In this document: in pieces, positions 1 through 6,357 of the stretch
Numbering within the stretch: the stretch's first letter is position 1
Layout: each line of letters starts with the position of its first letter
Source of the DNA: Nitrosotalea sp.
Lineage (GTDB): Archaea > Thermoproteota > Nitrososphaeria > Nitrososphaerales > Nitrosopumilaceae
Length of the DNA: 16,208 nt
Direction of reading: 5' to 3'
Assembly: GCA_031296345.1 (NCBI GenBank)
Contig: JARLFW010000084.1
Location: forward strand, 1 to 16,208
Translations under genes and position numbers: made by a program
The notes under the pieces: generated by a model
Seen by the model: the letters and a program-made list of their open reading frames with translations, nothing else
The model's database searches: none
What the model was told of the DNA's origin: nothing

Positions 1-30
1 GGAATCTCTGTTTTACTGAGAGAACATTAA

Positions 31-414
31 TTATTCTACTGTAATATTTTTTCCAGTCTTTGTTGGTATCGTTAAGGTAAGCACACTATCACGATATTTT
101 GCAGATGCTCCTAGATCTTCATCATCTTTTACCTCTATTGGCAGTCTTACTTTCTTATCAATTATACGAGGTCTTTGTCTCCAGACGACTGTACCTTCTA
201 CATCATCTTCTCTTTTTGCGTTAATTGATAGGATATTTCCATTTAGCCTAAGTTTGATCTCTTTTTTGTCAAAGCCTGGCATATCTATTGTTACTATGAG
301 ACTATCATTTTGTAGAATCATGTCTACAGGAGGGAGAATGAATTCATAGAACTCGCGTGACTTGTTGCCTATTTCTTTCATGACTTCTTTTACCATGTAA
401 TTTCCAAAGCCCAT
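31..414 (-). CDS. Hsp20/alpha-crystallin family small heat-shock protein
   Basis: This 127-residue protein is a small heat-shock chaperone of the Hsp20 family, which holds unfolding proteins in soluble oligomers without using ATP. The alpha-crystallin domain covers about residues 28-117. It shows the typical opening strand with the 'DMPGFDKKEIKLRL' stretch (44-57), then 'ILSINAKRE', and the closing 'AKYRDSVLTLTIP' strand (105-117). The glycine usually found in that last motif (A-x-x-x-n-G-v-L) is replaced by Ser. The C-terminal tail is short (about 10 residues) and has no clear I-x-I oligomerisation motif. The N-terminal arm is also short, about 27 residues. The gene is divergent from tmk across an 80-bp gap, and a TATA-like box lies about 28 nt upstream of the ATG, which suggests a leaderless mRNA. 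The family call is secure; the client proteins are unknown. Confidence 0.9.
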   Translation of the reverse strand: MGFGNYMVKEVMKEIGNKSREFYEFILPPVDMILQNDSLIVTIDMPGFDKKEIKLRLNGNILSINAKREDDVEGTVVWRQRPRIIDKKVRLPIEVKDDEDLGASAKYRDSVLTLTIPTKTGKNITVE

Positions 415-438
415 TTAGTATCATTTAGCAGTTTTTTA

Positions 439-446
439 TTATTAAA
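439..446 (-). promoter_or_regulatory. TATA-like box for the hsp20 gene
   Basis: Read on the minus strand the sequence is TTTAATAA, centred about 28 nt before the ATG at 414. That is the archaeal TATA position for a leaderless transcript. Prediction from spacing only. Confidence 0.4.
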
Positions 447-462
447 CCTTAGTTCAATTCAC

Positions 463-470
463 AATTTATC
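463..470 (+). promoter_or_regulatory. TATA-like box for the tmk-HD-pyrH operon
   Basis: AATTTATC is centred about 28 nt upstream of the tmk ATG at 495, as expected for a leaderless archaeal transcript. No Shine-Dalgarno sequence precedes the ATG, which agrees. It is a weak match and is positioned by spacing alone. Confidence 0.35.
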
Positions 471-494
471 TACTGCCCAATTCAATAGGATTTG

Positions 495-1073
495 ATGATT
501 ATTGTTATCGAAGGCTTTGATCAGGCCGGAAAAAAAACCCAAGCAAAACTATTGGGAGATTTTTTAAAAACTAAACACAAGAAATCTATAACATTTAGTT
601 TTCCAGATTATACTACTCCGGTTGGAAAAGAGATCAAAAACTTTCTTAGTGGCAAACGAAAGTTTCCTCCTCAAGTAATACACTGTCTTCTTGCTGCAAA
701 TAGATGGGAGAGATCAAAAGATATCCAAGATGCTCTTTCAAAAAATTATGTTGTTATCATGAATCGTTATTACCAATCAAATCTAGTATATGGAACAGTA
801 AACGGACTTGACTTGAAGTGGCTTGAAAACCTAGACAAAGGTCTTCCAAAAGAAGACATGGTCATCTTACTTGATGTCAAAGTCTCAGATTCATTTTCCA
901 GAAAAAAACAAAGACGTGATAAATTCGAAAAAGATAAAACGTTTGCACTCAAAATTGCTAACACATACAGAAAACTTGCAAAAAAATATGGCTGGCATAT
1001 TGTAAATGCATCACAAAGAAAAGATCAAGTTCATCAACAAGTAAGAGACACTGTACTAAAACACATCAAATGA
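495..1073 (+). CDS. tmk: Thymidylate kinase (dTMP kinase)
   Basis: The product (192 residues from the ATG at 495) phosphorylates dTMP to dTDP with ATP, an essential cytoplasmic step of dTTP synthesis. The Walker A loop GFDQAGKKT is at residues 7-15, followed by the 'FSFPDYTTPVGKEI' nucleotide-binding region (34-47), the 'LAANRWE' helix (66-72) and a basic LID-like stretch rich in Lys/Arg at 135-147. The motif that is usually D-R-Y/H in this family reads N90-R91-Y92, so the Asp is replaced by Asn. A TTG codon lies directly before the ATG at 492; I chose the ATG because the family starts this close to the P-loop and a TATA-like box is correctly spaced. It is the first gene of a three-gene operon, with 4 bp before the next ORF. 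Function is confident from overall family pattern, though the Asn change could alter the kinetics. Confidence 0.88.
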   Translation: MIIVIEGFDQAGKKTQAKLLGDFLKTKHKKSITFSFPDYTTPVGKEIKNFLSGKRKFPPQVIHCLLAANRWERSKDIQDALSKNYVVIMNRYYQSNLVYGTVNGLDLKWLENLDKGLPKEDMVILLDVKVSDSFSRKKQRRDKFEKDKTFALKIANTYRKLAKKYGWHIVNASQRKDQVHQQVRDTVLKHIK

Positions 1074-1077
1074 GAAC

Positions 1078-2322
1078 ATGACTAGAAAATACCTTCAGAT
1101 TGTAGACCCAATTCATGATTTTATTACCGTATATCCACATGAACTTGACCTTGTAGACTCGCCAGTATTTCAAAGACTACGAAGAATAAGACAACTTGCA
1201 GGAGCCCATCTCGTATATCCAGGTGCTCAGCATTCTAGATTTGAGCACTCACTTGGAACTATGCATATTGCAAGTCAGGCAGCAAATGTACTCAAAGAGA
1301 AAGGATATCTTGATTCCAAAGATTCTGAAAATATTCGAATGGCCGCATTACTGCATGATATTGGCCATGGTCCATTCTCACACCTCTTTGAAGAAGTTCT
1401 TCAAAAAAAGAAGAAAATTTCTCATGAAGATATGGGACGAAGACTCATACTGGAATCTGAAATTGGTGACATTATAACAAAATCTGGATTTGATAAAACA
1501 TTTCTTAGTAAACTTGCATTTGGAAATTCCAAATATCAATTCATGAATGAGATAATCTCTGGAGGGCTGAGCGCTGATATGATGGACTATTTACTTCGTG
1601 ATGGCTATTTTACAGGTTCAGAACATGCCAAAGTAGATTTTATGCGAATAATCCATTCACTTGACGTTCATAACAAAAAACTTTCGCTTGACAAATCAGC
1701 TCTTTACTCTTTTGAATCAATGATGATCTCAAGATATCAAATGTTCAAGGCAGTCTATTTTCATAAGACAGTAAGATCTGCAGAAGTAATGTTACTTGAG
1801 TCAATGCTTCTTGCAGACAATGAACTTGATCTTACCACTGATGATCTAGAAAAATATGTCCAACTTACTGATGAATTTGTAATTTCAAAGCTTATCTCAC
1901 TTACACCACGAAATGCAGATCTTCGAAGAGCAAGACAGCTTGCTATAGAATATCAAGAACGAAAGTTGCTCAAATGTGTCTATGAGAAGATCTTTACACG
2001 TCCACGAATGGGCAAAGTAAACGTGCAAGATCTTCAAAAAGAGATTGCCAAAAAATCAAAGGTAGATGAATGTGAAGTCTTTATGGATATATCTAAGACA
2101 CCCTCCATTCCGCTCTCTCCCTCAAAAAAAGAATCCCATTCAATTATTCTTACTACAAAGAAGGGAGAAAGTCCAAAAGAGTCCTACGAACTTCCAATAT
2201 CTGAAATTCCACTAGTTTCTGCGATTTCTGGCTTTATGGATACACTCAGGGTCTATACTAGACAACAATTTAGAAAAAAGGTTGAAATTGCAGCACACGT
2301 CATTCTTGGTGAAAACAGATAA
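1078..2322 (+). CDS. SAMHD1-like HD-domain phosphohydrolase (probable dNTPase)
   Basis: This 414-residue protein belongs to the HD superfamily, closest in motif layout to SAMHD1/dGTPase-type nucleotide triphosphohydrolases. The metal-binding set is complete: H57 within 'HSRFEHSLG' (52-60), H93-D94 within '[12 protein letters not shown]' (91-102), and D167 within '[11 protein letters not shown]' (165-175). R54 and E56 match the conserved RFEHS residues of SAMHD1. The C-terminal part (about 250-414) is family-specific and helical, with a basic/Ser-rich linker around residues 340-370. Known SAMHD1 enzymes split dNTPs into nucleosides and triphosphate. Sitting between tmk and pyrH, with 4 bp upstream and a TAATG stop-start overlap downstream, this one probably adjusts nucleotide pools. 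The exact substrate is not visible; other HD enzymes of this group act on nucleoside mono- or diphosphates. Confidence 0.82.
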   Translation: MTRKYLQIVDPIHDFITVYPHELDLVDSPVFQRLRRIRQLAGAHLVYPGAQHSRFEHSLGTMHIASQAANVLKEKGYLDSKDSENIRMAALLHDIGHGPFSHLFEEVLQKKKKISHEDMGRRLILESEIGDIITKSGFDKTFLSKLAFGNSKYQFMNEIISGGLSADMMDYLLRDGYFTGSEHAKVDFMRIIHSLDVHNKKLSLDKSALYSFESMMISRYQMFKAVYFHKTVRSAEVMLLESMLLADNELDLTTDDLEKYVQLTDEFVISKLISLTPRNADLRRARQLAIEYQERKLLKCVYEKIFTRPRMGKVNVQDLQKEIAKKSKVDECEVFMDISKTPSIPLSPSKKESHSIILTTKKGESPKESYELPISEIPLVSAISGFMDTLRVYTRQQFRKKVEIAAHVILGENR

Positions 2323-2999
2323 TGAAAAAACGAATTGTAATAAAATTATCCGGAAGTTTGTTTGGTCTTGAAGATGCAAAAACATTAAAGCAATATGCCG
2401 AGTTTTTTGTCAAGATAAGTAAAATCTGTCAGCCAATCATAATTGCAGGCGGAGGAAAAATTGCAAGACACTACATCACTCATGCTAGATCCTCTGGAGC
2501 AGATGAATCAACACTTGATGAGCTTGGAATCGAAGTTTCAAGACTTAATGCAAAACTTTTGATCTATGCATTACAGGAAAAAGCATATCCTCATCCTCCA
2601 GTTAATCTAAAAGAAGTTGCAAATGCAGCTGATACTGGATCGATTGTTGTTACAGGCGGTCTTCATCCAGGACAGAGTACAAATGCTACTGCTGCGCTTA
2701 TTGCAGAAAAGGTAAGAGCGGGCATATTTTTGAATGCAACAGACGTTGATGGAGTATATGATTCTGATCCAAATAAAAACAAGAATGCGACTAAATTTAA
2801 AAAAATACCAATAAAGAAACTGCGTTCTATGCTTGTTCACCAAGATTCTGTAGCAGGAGGATATGACCTGATGGATATTGTAGCACTAAAAGTGATTGAG
2901 CGTTCTAAACTAAAGACAAGGATACTCAAGGCAAACATCAAGACATTAGAAAAAGCATTCAAAGGAAGCCCAGAGGGAACTGAAATTACACTAGTCTAA
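2322..2999 (+). CDS. pyrH: UMP kinase, archaeal type
   Basis: This 225-residue amino-acid-kinase-fold enzyme converts UMP to UDP with ATP, feeding UTP and CTP synthesis. Family landmarks are K8-x-S10-G11-S12 at the N terminus, the glycine-rich 'GGGKIARHY' (43-51), '[14 protein letters not shown]' (112-125), which forms part of the UMP site, and the '[10 protein letters not shown]' motif (141-150) of the ATP site. The length matches short archaeal UMP kinases, not the longer bacterial hexameric form. The start overlaps the stop of the HD phosphohydrolase (TAATG), so translation is probably coupled. The 3' end overlaps the last 14 bp of a convergent hypothetical gene. Confidence 0.93.
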   Translation: MKKRIVIKLSGSLFGLEDAKTLKQYAEFFVKISKICQPIIIAGGGKIARHYITHARSSGADESTLDELGIEVSRLNAKLLIYALQEKAYPHPPVNLKEVANAADTGSIVVTGGLHPGQSTNATAALIAEKVRAGIFLNATDVDGVYDSDPNKNKNATKFKKIPIKKLRSMLVHQDSVAGGYDLMDIVALKVIERSKLKTRILKANIKTLEKAFKGSPEGTEITLV

Positions 3000-3303
3000 T
3001 GTGTCCCTCATATTGTGGAATTCCTGTAGAAGTAGCTTTTTTCAAAATTTCTTTTGCTTCATCCTCTTTGAGGACTTTAGATTGTGACTTGGCATATCCC
3101 TCTTCATCAACTATTACCACAATCCAGCCTTCTCCTGGTCTTTCAATAATGGCTACAAGTTCTTTTTCTCCTACGGGAACAAATGTTCCTTGAGATTTTT
3201 TTACAGTAAGTGTAAGCATGGCAAATCCTGCATGTGAAAATAGAGTCATCTGTGACTTTCTTGATCTTTCTTGACCTATTCTGATTGCTTGGTGATATTG
3301 CAT
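2986..3303 (-). CDS. Conserved-looking small hypothetical protein
   Basis: I do not recognise this 105-residue protein. The N terminus is basic and polar (residues 1-20). A mainly beta-strand core follows, with 'MLTLTVKK' at 29-36, 'ELVAIIERP' at 48-56 and '[15 protein letters not shown]' at 59-73, and then a charged helix at about 78-90. There is no signal peptide, membrane segment or cysteine. The pattern of alternating hydrophobic residues and the clean ATG start at 3303 suggest a real protein. Inner ATGs (codons 19 and 29) could also be starts, with codon 29 right at the first clear strand. Its 3' end overlaps convergent pyrH by 14 bp. A TATAG-like sequence about 26 nt upstream on the minus strand (around 3326-3332) could be its promoter. 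Confidence 0.6.
   Translation of the reverse strand: MQYHQAIRIGQERSRKSQMTLFSHAGFAMLTLTVKKSQGTFVPVGEKELVAIIERPGEGWIVVIVDEEGYAKSQSKVLKEDEAKEILKKATSTGIPQYEGHIRLV
3037..3055 (+). terminator. pyrH: Possible T-tract terminator of the tmk-HD-pyrH operon
   Basis: A run of six T followed by further T-rich sequence lies 38 nt after the pyrH stop on the coding strand. Archaeal RNA polymerase commonly terminates at such T tracts without a hairpin. It lies inside the convergent hypothetical gene, so the run may simply reflect that gene's Lys codons. Confidence 0.25.
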
Positions 3304-3346
3304 AGATTTTCTTTTGAAACTTTTCCTATAAGAGTTTTCAACTCAA

Positions 3347-3355
3347 CATTTAAGA
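3347..3355 (+). promoter_or_regulatory. TATA-like box for the WHy/LEA14-like gene
   Basis: ATTTAAGAA lies centred about 28 nt before the GTG start at 3380, which fits a leaderless mRNA and supports the GTG choice. Confidence 0.35.
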
Positions 3356-3379
3356 ATTGAACAATTAGTAGAAATATTC

Positions 3380-3934
3380 GTGGAGAAGAAAATTTTAGTT
3401 TATGTTGCTATAGGAGTTATAATTGCAATAACTGGTGTAGTTGCTGTTCTTCCAAGCTCAGGTCTTCTTAAGAACCTGACATCTCATAATGCCAATACGC
3501 CATCTGCATTAACATCGGTACTAACCGAAGTTAAACCAGTTATTATGCAATACAATGGCTCATCAGTATTATCCGTAACAAATAGGGATGCAATAATCCA
3601 GACTAAATTTAATATGACAAATCCAAATGACAATACTTTGATTATTGAAATGCTAAGCTATGATGTTTATGTAAACGGTGTTTCAATTGGACATGGTCAG
3701 TATGGACAAAAATATGAAGGAGCATCAGATAGTTCAACATACTTGCCTCTTACGCAGCATAACTCTGAACTAATTACAAACAAGGCACAACTGCTCAATG
3801 ATGGAAATAATCCGCAAGTTTGGTCAGCACTTCAAAATGGTACTGAACAGATTAGAATTAACGGGACTGTATATTATTCAACACATTCGCCTTTTGCTGG
3901 ACAGAGCTACTCTACAGATTTTGATTTTAAATAA
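3380..3934 (+). CDS. Membrane-anchored LEA14/WHy-like protein
   Basis: This 184-residue protein starts with a short positive N terminus (KK at 3-4) and one hydrophobic segment (about 5-25). This is either a membrane anchor or an uncleaved signal, so the bulk of the protein should lie outside the membrane. Residues about 50-184 resemble the LEA14/WHy (water stress and hypersensitive response) beta-sandwich: 'TKFNMTNPNDNTLIIEML' (75-92) followed by 'YDVYVNGVSIGHG' (94-106) carries the typical NPN and Y-x-x-x-x-N-G pattern. Several N-x-S/T sequons (for example N32, N59 and N153) could be glycosylated in an archaeon. The start is GTG; no nearby ATG is in frame, and a TATA-like box fits. Family assignment is by eye and moderate. 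Archaeal members are mostly uncharacterised and a link to desiccation or osmotic stress is only by homology. Confidence 0.6.
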   Translation: MEKKILVYVAIGVIIAITGVVAVLPSSGLLKNLTSHNANTPSALTSVLTEVKPVIMQYNGSSVLSVTNRDAIIQTKFNMTNPNDNTLIIEMLSYDVYVNGVSIGHGQYGQKYEGASDSSTYLPLTQHNSELITNKAQLLNDGNNPQVWSALQNGTEQIRINGTVYYSTHSPFAGQSYSTDFDFK

Positions 3935-3944
3935 AAATTAGGCT

Positions 3945-4520
3945 TTAACGATTAGGGTTGTATCTTGAACGAATGAACTTTACTAGATAAACAAAACCAA
4001 GTATTATCCAAGTAAACATCATTGCTACCCATACAAGTACTACAATCTTTGGTATGGTTAGATTGAGTTGGGATACATAGTTCAGATATTGTGCTGGGAT
4101 TACCTTTTCTAGATAATAAAGGGGTAAAAGATACGGATTGACATCTTGTATGTTAATCAGAGATTTTTTCACAAGTAATGTAATAATGGCATGCCATCCA
4201 AAGAAGAATGTCACAAAGAGAAATCCTGCTTTTCTACCAACAGGTTTTTTGTATCCTTTCTTCTCAAATTTTTCTAATCTCACTTTGACTCTAGTAAGCT
4301 CAGATTTGAGTTCTTCAACAGATTTGTGATCTCCGAATTTTTTCTTTGAGGAACTCATGTATGTTGCTAGCAATGAATCAAGATATTTTTTATCAGAATT
4401 GTAAAGTGACTTGCCATCTTGTAATGCGCTTAGAATATAGTTGAGCCTTCCAATATCTCCTTTCTTAGAATCTATCAAATACATTACATTTTCAATTAGC
4501 TCGTCTGTCATCTCAATCAT
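3945..4520 (-). CDS. Hypothetical two-TM membrane protein with SHOCT-like N-terminal motif
   Basis: This 191-residue protein is not assignable to a named family. The N-terminal helical segment (residues about 5-52) contains 'GDIGRLNYILSALQDGK' followed by 'LYNSDKKYLDSLL'. This recalls short SHOCT-type oligomerisation motifs, in which a helix, a G-K turn and a second helix repeat. Residues 66-90 are highly charged and probably form a coiled coil ('ELKSELTRVKVRLEKFEKK'). Two membrane helices follow at about 97-116 and 157-181, and the tail is short and positive (KFIRSRYNPNR). By the positive-inside rule both termini are probably cytoplasmic. ATG at 4520 is used; an in-frame ATG three codons later (4511) is an alternative. 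It is convergent with the WHy-like gene, with 10 bp between them. Confidence 0.55.
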   Translation of the reverse strand: MIEMTDELIENVMYLIDSKKGDIGRLNYILSALQDGKSLYNSDKKYLDSLLATYMSSSKKKFGDHKSVEELKSELTRVKVRLEKFEKKGYKKPVGRKAGFLFVTFFFGWHAIITLLVKKSLINIQDVNPYLLPLYYLEKVIPAQYLNYVSQLNLTIPKIVVLVWVAMMFTWIILGFVYLVKFIRSRYNPNR

Positions 4521-4563
4521 CTCTTTTCAATATGACATGATTTGTCAGAAGCGGCTTTAGATG

Positions 4564-4581
4564 ACATTATCAACATTATCA
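4564..4581. repeat. Perfect tandem 9-bp repeat (ACATTATCA x2)
   Basis: ACATTATCA occurs twice head to tail in the 99-bp gap between two minus-strand genes, 44 nt upstream of the ATG at 4520. It could be a tandem protein-binding site or a chance repeat in AT-rich DNA. Confidence 0.4.
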
Positions 4582-4619
4582 AGCTCTTTTGGAAAGGGAT
4601 TTTAATTATTATTGAGAGA

Positions 4620-5300
4620 CTAGCCTACTTTCTTGAGGAAATTTATGATTGGCTCTCTGTCGTTATTGGATAAAGACACAAATCCTTCCAACAGCTCTCT
4701 TTGAGCATTTAGTGTGTCATCAAAGGCCATTTTGATGTTCTCCGTGTTGAATGGAACAAGCTTATCGATCTTTCTGTCACTGTATGATTCTACATATCTT
4801 CTTAATATTAATAAAACAAAATTTGGTGCAATGTCAAGTAATGTAATAATTGCATTCTTCAGATCTTTCTCCTTTATGTTAGAATCTTTTTCAAGAAATT
4901 TATTCATAATTTGGGTTCTTTCATTATCTGTTTCTGATACAGAAGCTGCAACAAGCAAGCCACTGTCCGTTAGTTGATAATATGGAACTCCCTGCTCTTG
5001 GAGTGCTTTTGGACCGCGTTTTATTGGAAGTCTTCCAGCTTCTTCTACTAATTTCAGAGGAAGAAGAATCTCATCCAAATCCCTGAAAATCCCAGAGTAA
5101 ATATTCTGCCACGTAGTTCCATTTTGTTCAGCAAGCTTGTGTGCAATTGCAGTACGGGTCTTTTTTGTTGGTAAAGTCTCTGCTGCAAGATGAATAATTA
5201 TTCCTCGCTGTCGCATCGCTTCACCTGTGAACTCCTTATCCTTTGTCTTAAAAGTCCGAAAAACTGATAGACTTGGATTTTGTCTTTTTATCTTTGTCAT
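4620..5300 (-). CDS. Winged-helix-like protein, possible transcription regulator
   Basis: No named family is recognised for this 226-residue soluble protein. Residues about 46-80 look like a helix-turn-helix: 'TRTAIAHKLAEQNGTTWQNI', then another helix through 'RDLDEILLPLKLVEEAG'. Residues 94-116 contain a basic, Pro/Gly-rich turn (KRGPKALQEQG) followed by 'PYYQLTDSGLLVAAS', which matches the wing and closing strand of many archaeal winged-helix proteins ('Y-x-L-T-x-x-G'). The C-terminal half (120-226) is helical and acidic and may be a dimerisation or effector domain. It has its own ATG, and an AT-rich TATA-like stretch lies at 5311-5323, although the spacing to the ATG is a few bases short. 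The 271-bp upstream region with palindromes is a plausible place for autoregulation. Function is an inference from fold pattern. Confidence 0.55.
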   Translation of the reverse strand: MTKIKRQNPSLSVFRTFKTKDKEFTGEAMRQRGIIIHLAAETLPTKKTRTAIAHKLAEQNGTTWQNIYSGIFRDLDEILLPLKLVEEAGRLPIKRGPKALQEQGVPYYQLTDSGLLVAASVSETDNERTQIMNKFLEKDSNIKEKDLKNAIITLLDIAPNFVLLILRRYVESYSDRKIDKLVPFNTENIKMAFDDTLNAQRELLEGFVSLSNNDREPIINFLKKVG

Positions 5301-5364
5301 TATTACTCACTATTTTTTAAAATGACTCTGGCATTACATACCAATAATTTTTCATGGTTTGATA

Positions 5365-5509
5365 ACCTAGAATTTCCATTTTGTGATATTATCCTATTTT
5401 ACCAAGATATAAGAATTTGCAGCATGTAAAAATAATAACGATTTTCTTTTTCTTCAAATATAATCCAGATATATTTGACGAAAAAATTCTAGGTGTTTTT
5501 TATTTTTTT
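5365..5509 (+). ncRNA. Candidate small RNA with long closing stem and T-rich 3' end
   Basis: ACCTAGAATTT (5365-5375) is perfectly complementary to AAATTCTAGGT (5484-5494), giving an 11-bp closing stem. After a 3-nt bulge it could continue with about five more pairs (5379-5383 with 5479-5483). Inside lies a second hairpin, TCAAATATA-N7-TATATTTGA (5454-5478). Directly after the closing stem on the plus strand comes a T-rich tract (six T, A, seven T at 5496-5509), the usual archaeal termination signal. A weak TATA-like sequence (TTACATA, 5334-5340) lies about 27 nt before the stem. Together these would define a short RNA of about 140 nt. The repeats are AT-rich and could instead be protein-binding sites, so this is a hypothesis. 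Confidence 0.25.
5454..5478. repeat. Perfect 9-bp inverted repeat with 7-nt spacer
   Basis: TCAAATATA, seven bases, then TATATTTGA. The 25-bp element has the size and symmetry of an operator for a dimeric regulator, and as RNA it forms a hairpin. It is centred about 106 nt before the rhodanese start and about 166 nt before the start of the winged-helix-like gene. Confidence 0.5.
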
Positions 5510-5535
5510 CCTAGATTTACTTGTACCAAATATGA

Positions 5536-5555
5536 AAGGGATTTAGATTACCCTT
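5536..5555 (+). promoter_or_regulatory. TATA-like box flanked by AAGGG/CCCTT, sulfurtransferase promoter
   Basis: TTTAGATTA sits about 27 nt upstream of the ATG at 5572, the position of a TATA box for a leaderless mRNA. It is framed by AAGGG and CCCTT, a 5-bp inverted repeat one helical turn apart, which could be an operator covering the TATA box. Confidence 0.3.
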
Positions 5556-5571
5556 ACTTTAGATATGAAAT

Positions 5572-6357
5572 ATGCTAATTTTGCCTAATGAATTGCTAAA
5601 GAAGATTGAAAAACCAGATCTGATTCTTGTTGATTCAAGATCATACAAAGATTATCTGGAAGGACATATTCCAGGCGCTGTAAATCTTGACTTTTTCTAT
5701 TATCATTGGTCTGATACCTCAAAAGATGGGGTAAAAGCATTTGAAAAACAGATGGAACATCTTCTCTCTTTTTTGGGTGTGACAAATGACAAGACAGTTG
5801 TATTCTATGATGAAGTTTCTGGAATGAGTGCATCAAGGGGTGTCTGGACTCTGATGTATTTTTCACATCCTAATACATTCATGCTAGATGGTGGATTTAA
5901 GAAATGGAAGAGTCTTGGATTTGTCATAGAAACTAAGACAAATGGATTCAACCCAGAAAAATTTTCAGGAAAGATTAACAAGGATGTATTTGCAGGCTAT
6001 GAATACGTCAACAAAAAGATTGGCAAAATCAAACTTCTTGATGCTAGAAGCAAAGATGAATACGATGGAGTCACAATCCGGGCTGCAAGAAAGGGACACA
6101 TTCCAACTGCTATCAATATTGATTGGATACTAAATGTCAATGATGATGGTACAATGAAATCAAATGAAGACCTTGCCAAGATGTATAATTTTTCAAAAGA
6201 TGATGAAATTGTAACATATTGTCAGGGAGGATATCGTGCAGCAAATTCTTTTGTAGCACTAAAAATACTTGGTTTCAAAAATGTCAAGGTCTATCTTGGT
6301 TCTTGGGGTGAGTGGGGAAATAGACTTGACTTGCCAATAGAACTTTCCGAAACTTGA
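5572..6357 (+). CDS. Tandem-rhodanese thiosulfate/3-mercaptopyruvate sulfurtransferase
   Basis: The 261-residue enzyme has two rhodanese domains (about 1-122 and 135-258), the normal size and layout of thiosulfate sulfurtransferases. Such enzymes move a sulfane sulfur from thiosulfate or mercaptopyruvate to cyanide or thiols via a cysteine persulfide. The second domain holds the active-site loop C217-Q-G-G-Y-R-A, with C217 as the sulfur carrier. In the first domain the matching position is D80 (YDEVSGMSASR), so that domain is catalytically silent, as is typical. Both domains keep the 'GHIPGAVNLD' and 'GHIPTAINID' CH2A-like motifs. There is no signal peptide, so it is cytoplasmic. ATG 5572 fits the family start. 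The donor substrate cannot be told from sequence, so no gene symbol is given. Confidence 0.9.
   Translation: MLILPNELLKKIEKPDLILVDSRSYKDYLEGHIPGAVNLDFFYYHWSDTSKDGVKAFEKQMEHLLSFLGVTNDKTVVFYDEVSGMSASRGVWTLMYFSHPNTFMLDGGFKKWKSLGFVIETKTNGFNPEKFSGKINKDVFAGYEYVNKKIGKIKLLDARSKDEYDGVTIRAARKGHIPTAINIDWILNVNDDGTMKSNEDLAKMYNFSKDDEIVTYCQGGYRAANSFVALKILGFKNVKVYLGSWGEWGNRLDLPIELSET

Larger units (their letters stand above)
5301..5571. other. 271-bp intergenic region rich in inverted repeats
   Basis: This is the longest stretch without a gene in the window, lying between divergent genes. It holds no convincing ORF. It contains an 11-bp inverted repeat (5365-5375 with 5484-5494), a 9-bp inverted repeat with a 7-nt spacer (5454-5478), a third copy of the CCTAGA-TTT element (5510-5518), a T-rich tract (5495-5509), and AAGGG-N10-CCCTT at 5536-5555. 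I found no tRNA-like cloverleaf or tRNA T-arm. Confidence 0.7.

Noticed and set aside
5..23. TCTCT-N9-AGAGA hairpin at the window edge as an hsp20 terminator
   Set aside because: The stem is only 5 bp and no T tract follows on the minus strand within the window.
5301..5571. tRNA or box C/D RNA in the long intergenic region
   Set aside because: There is no T-arm consensus, no acceptor-stem pairing, and no proper C/D box pair. Only inverted repeats are seen.
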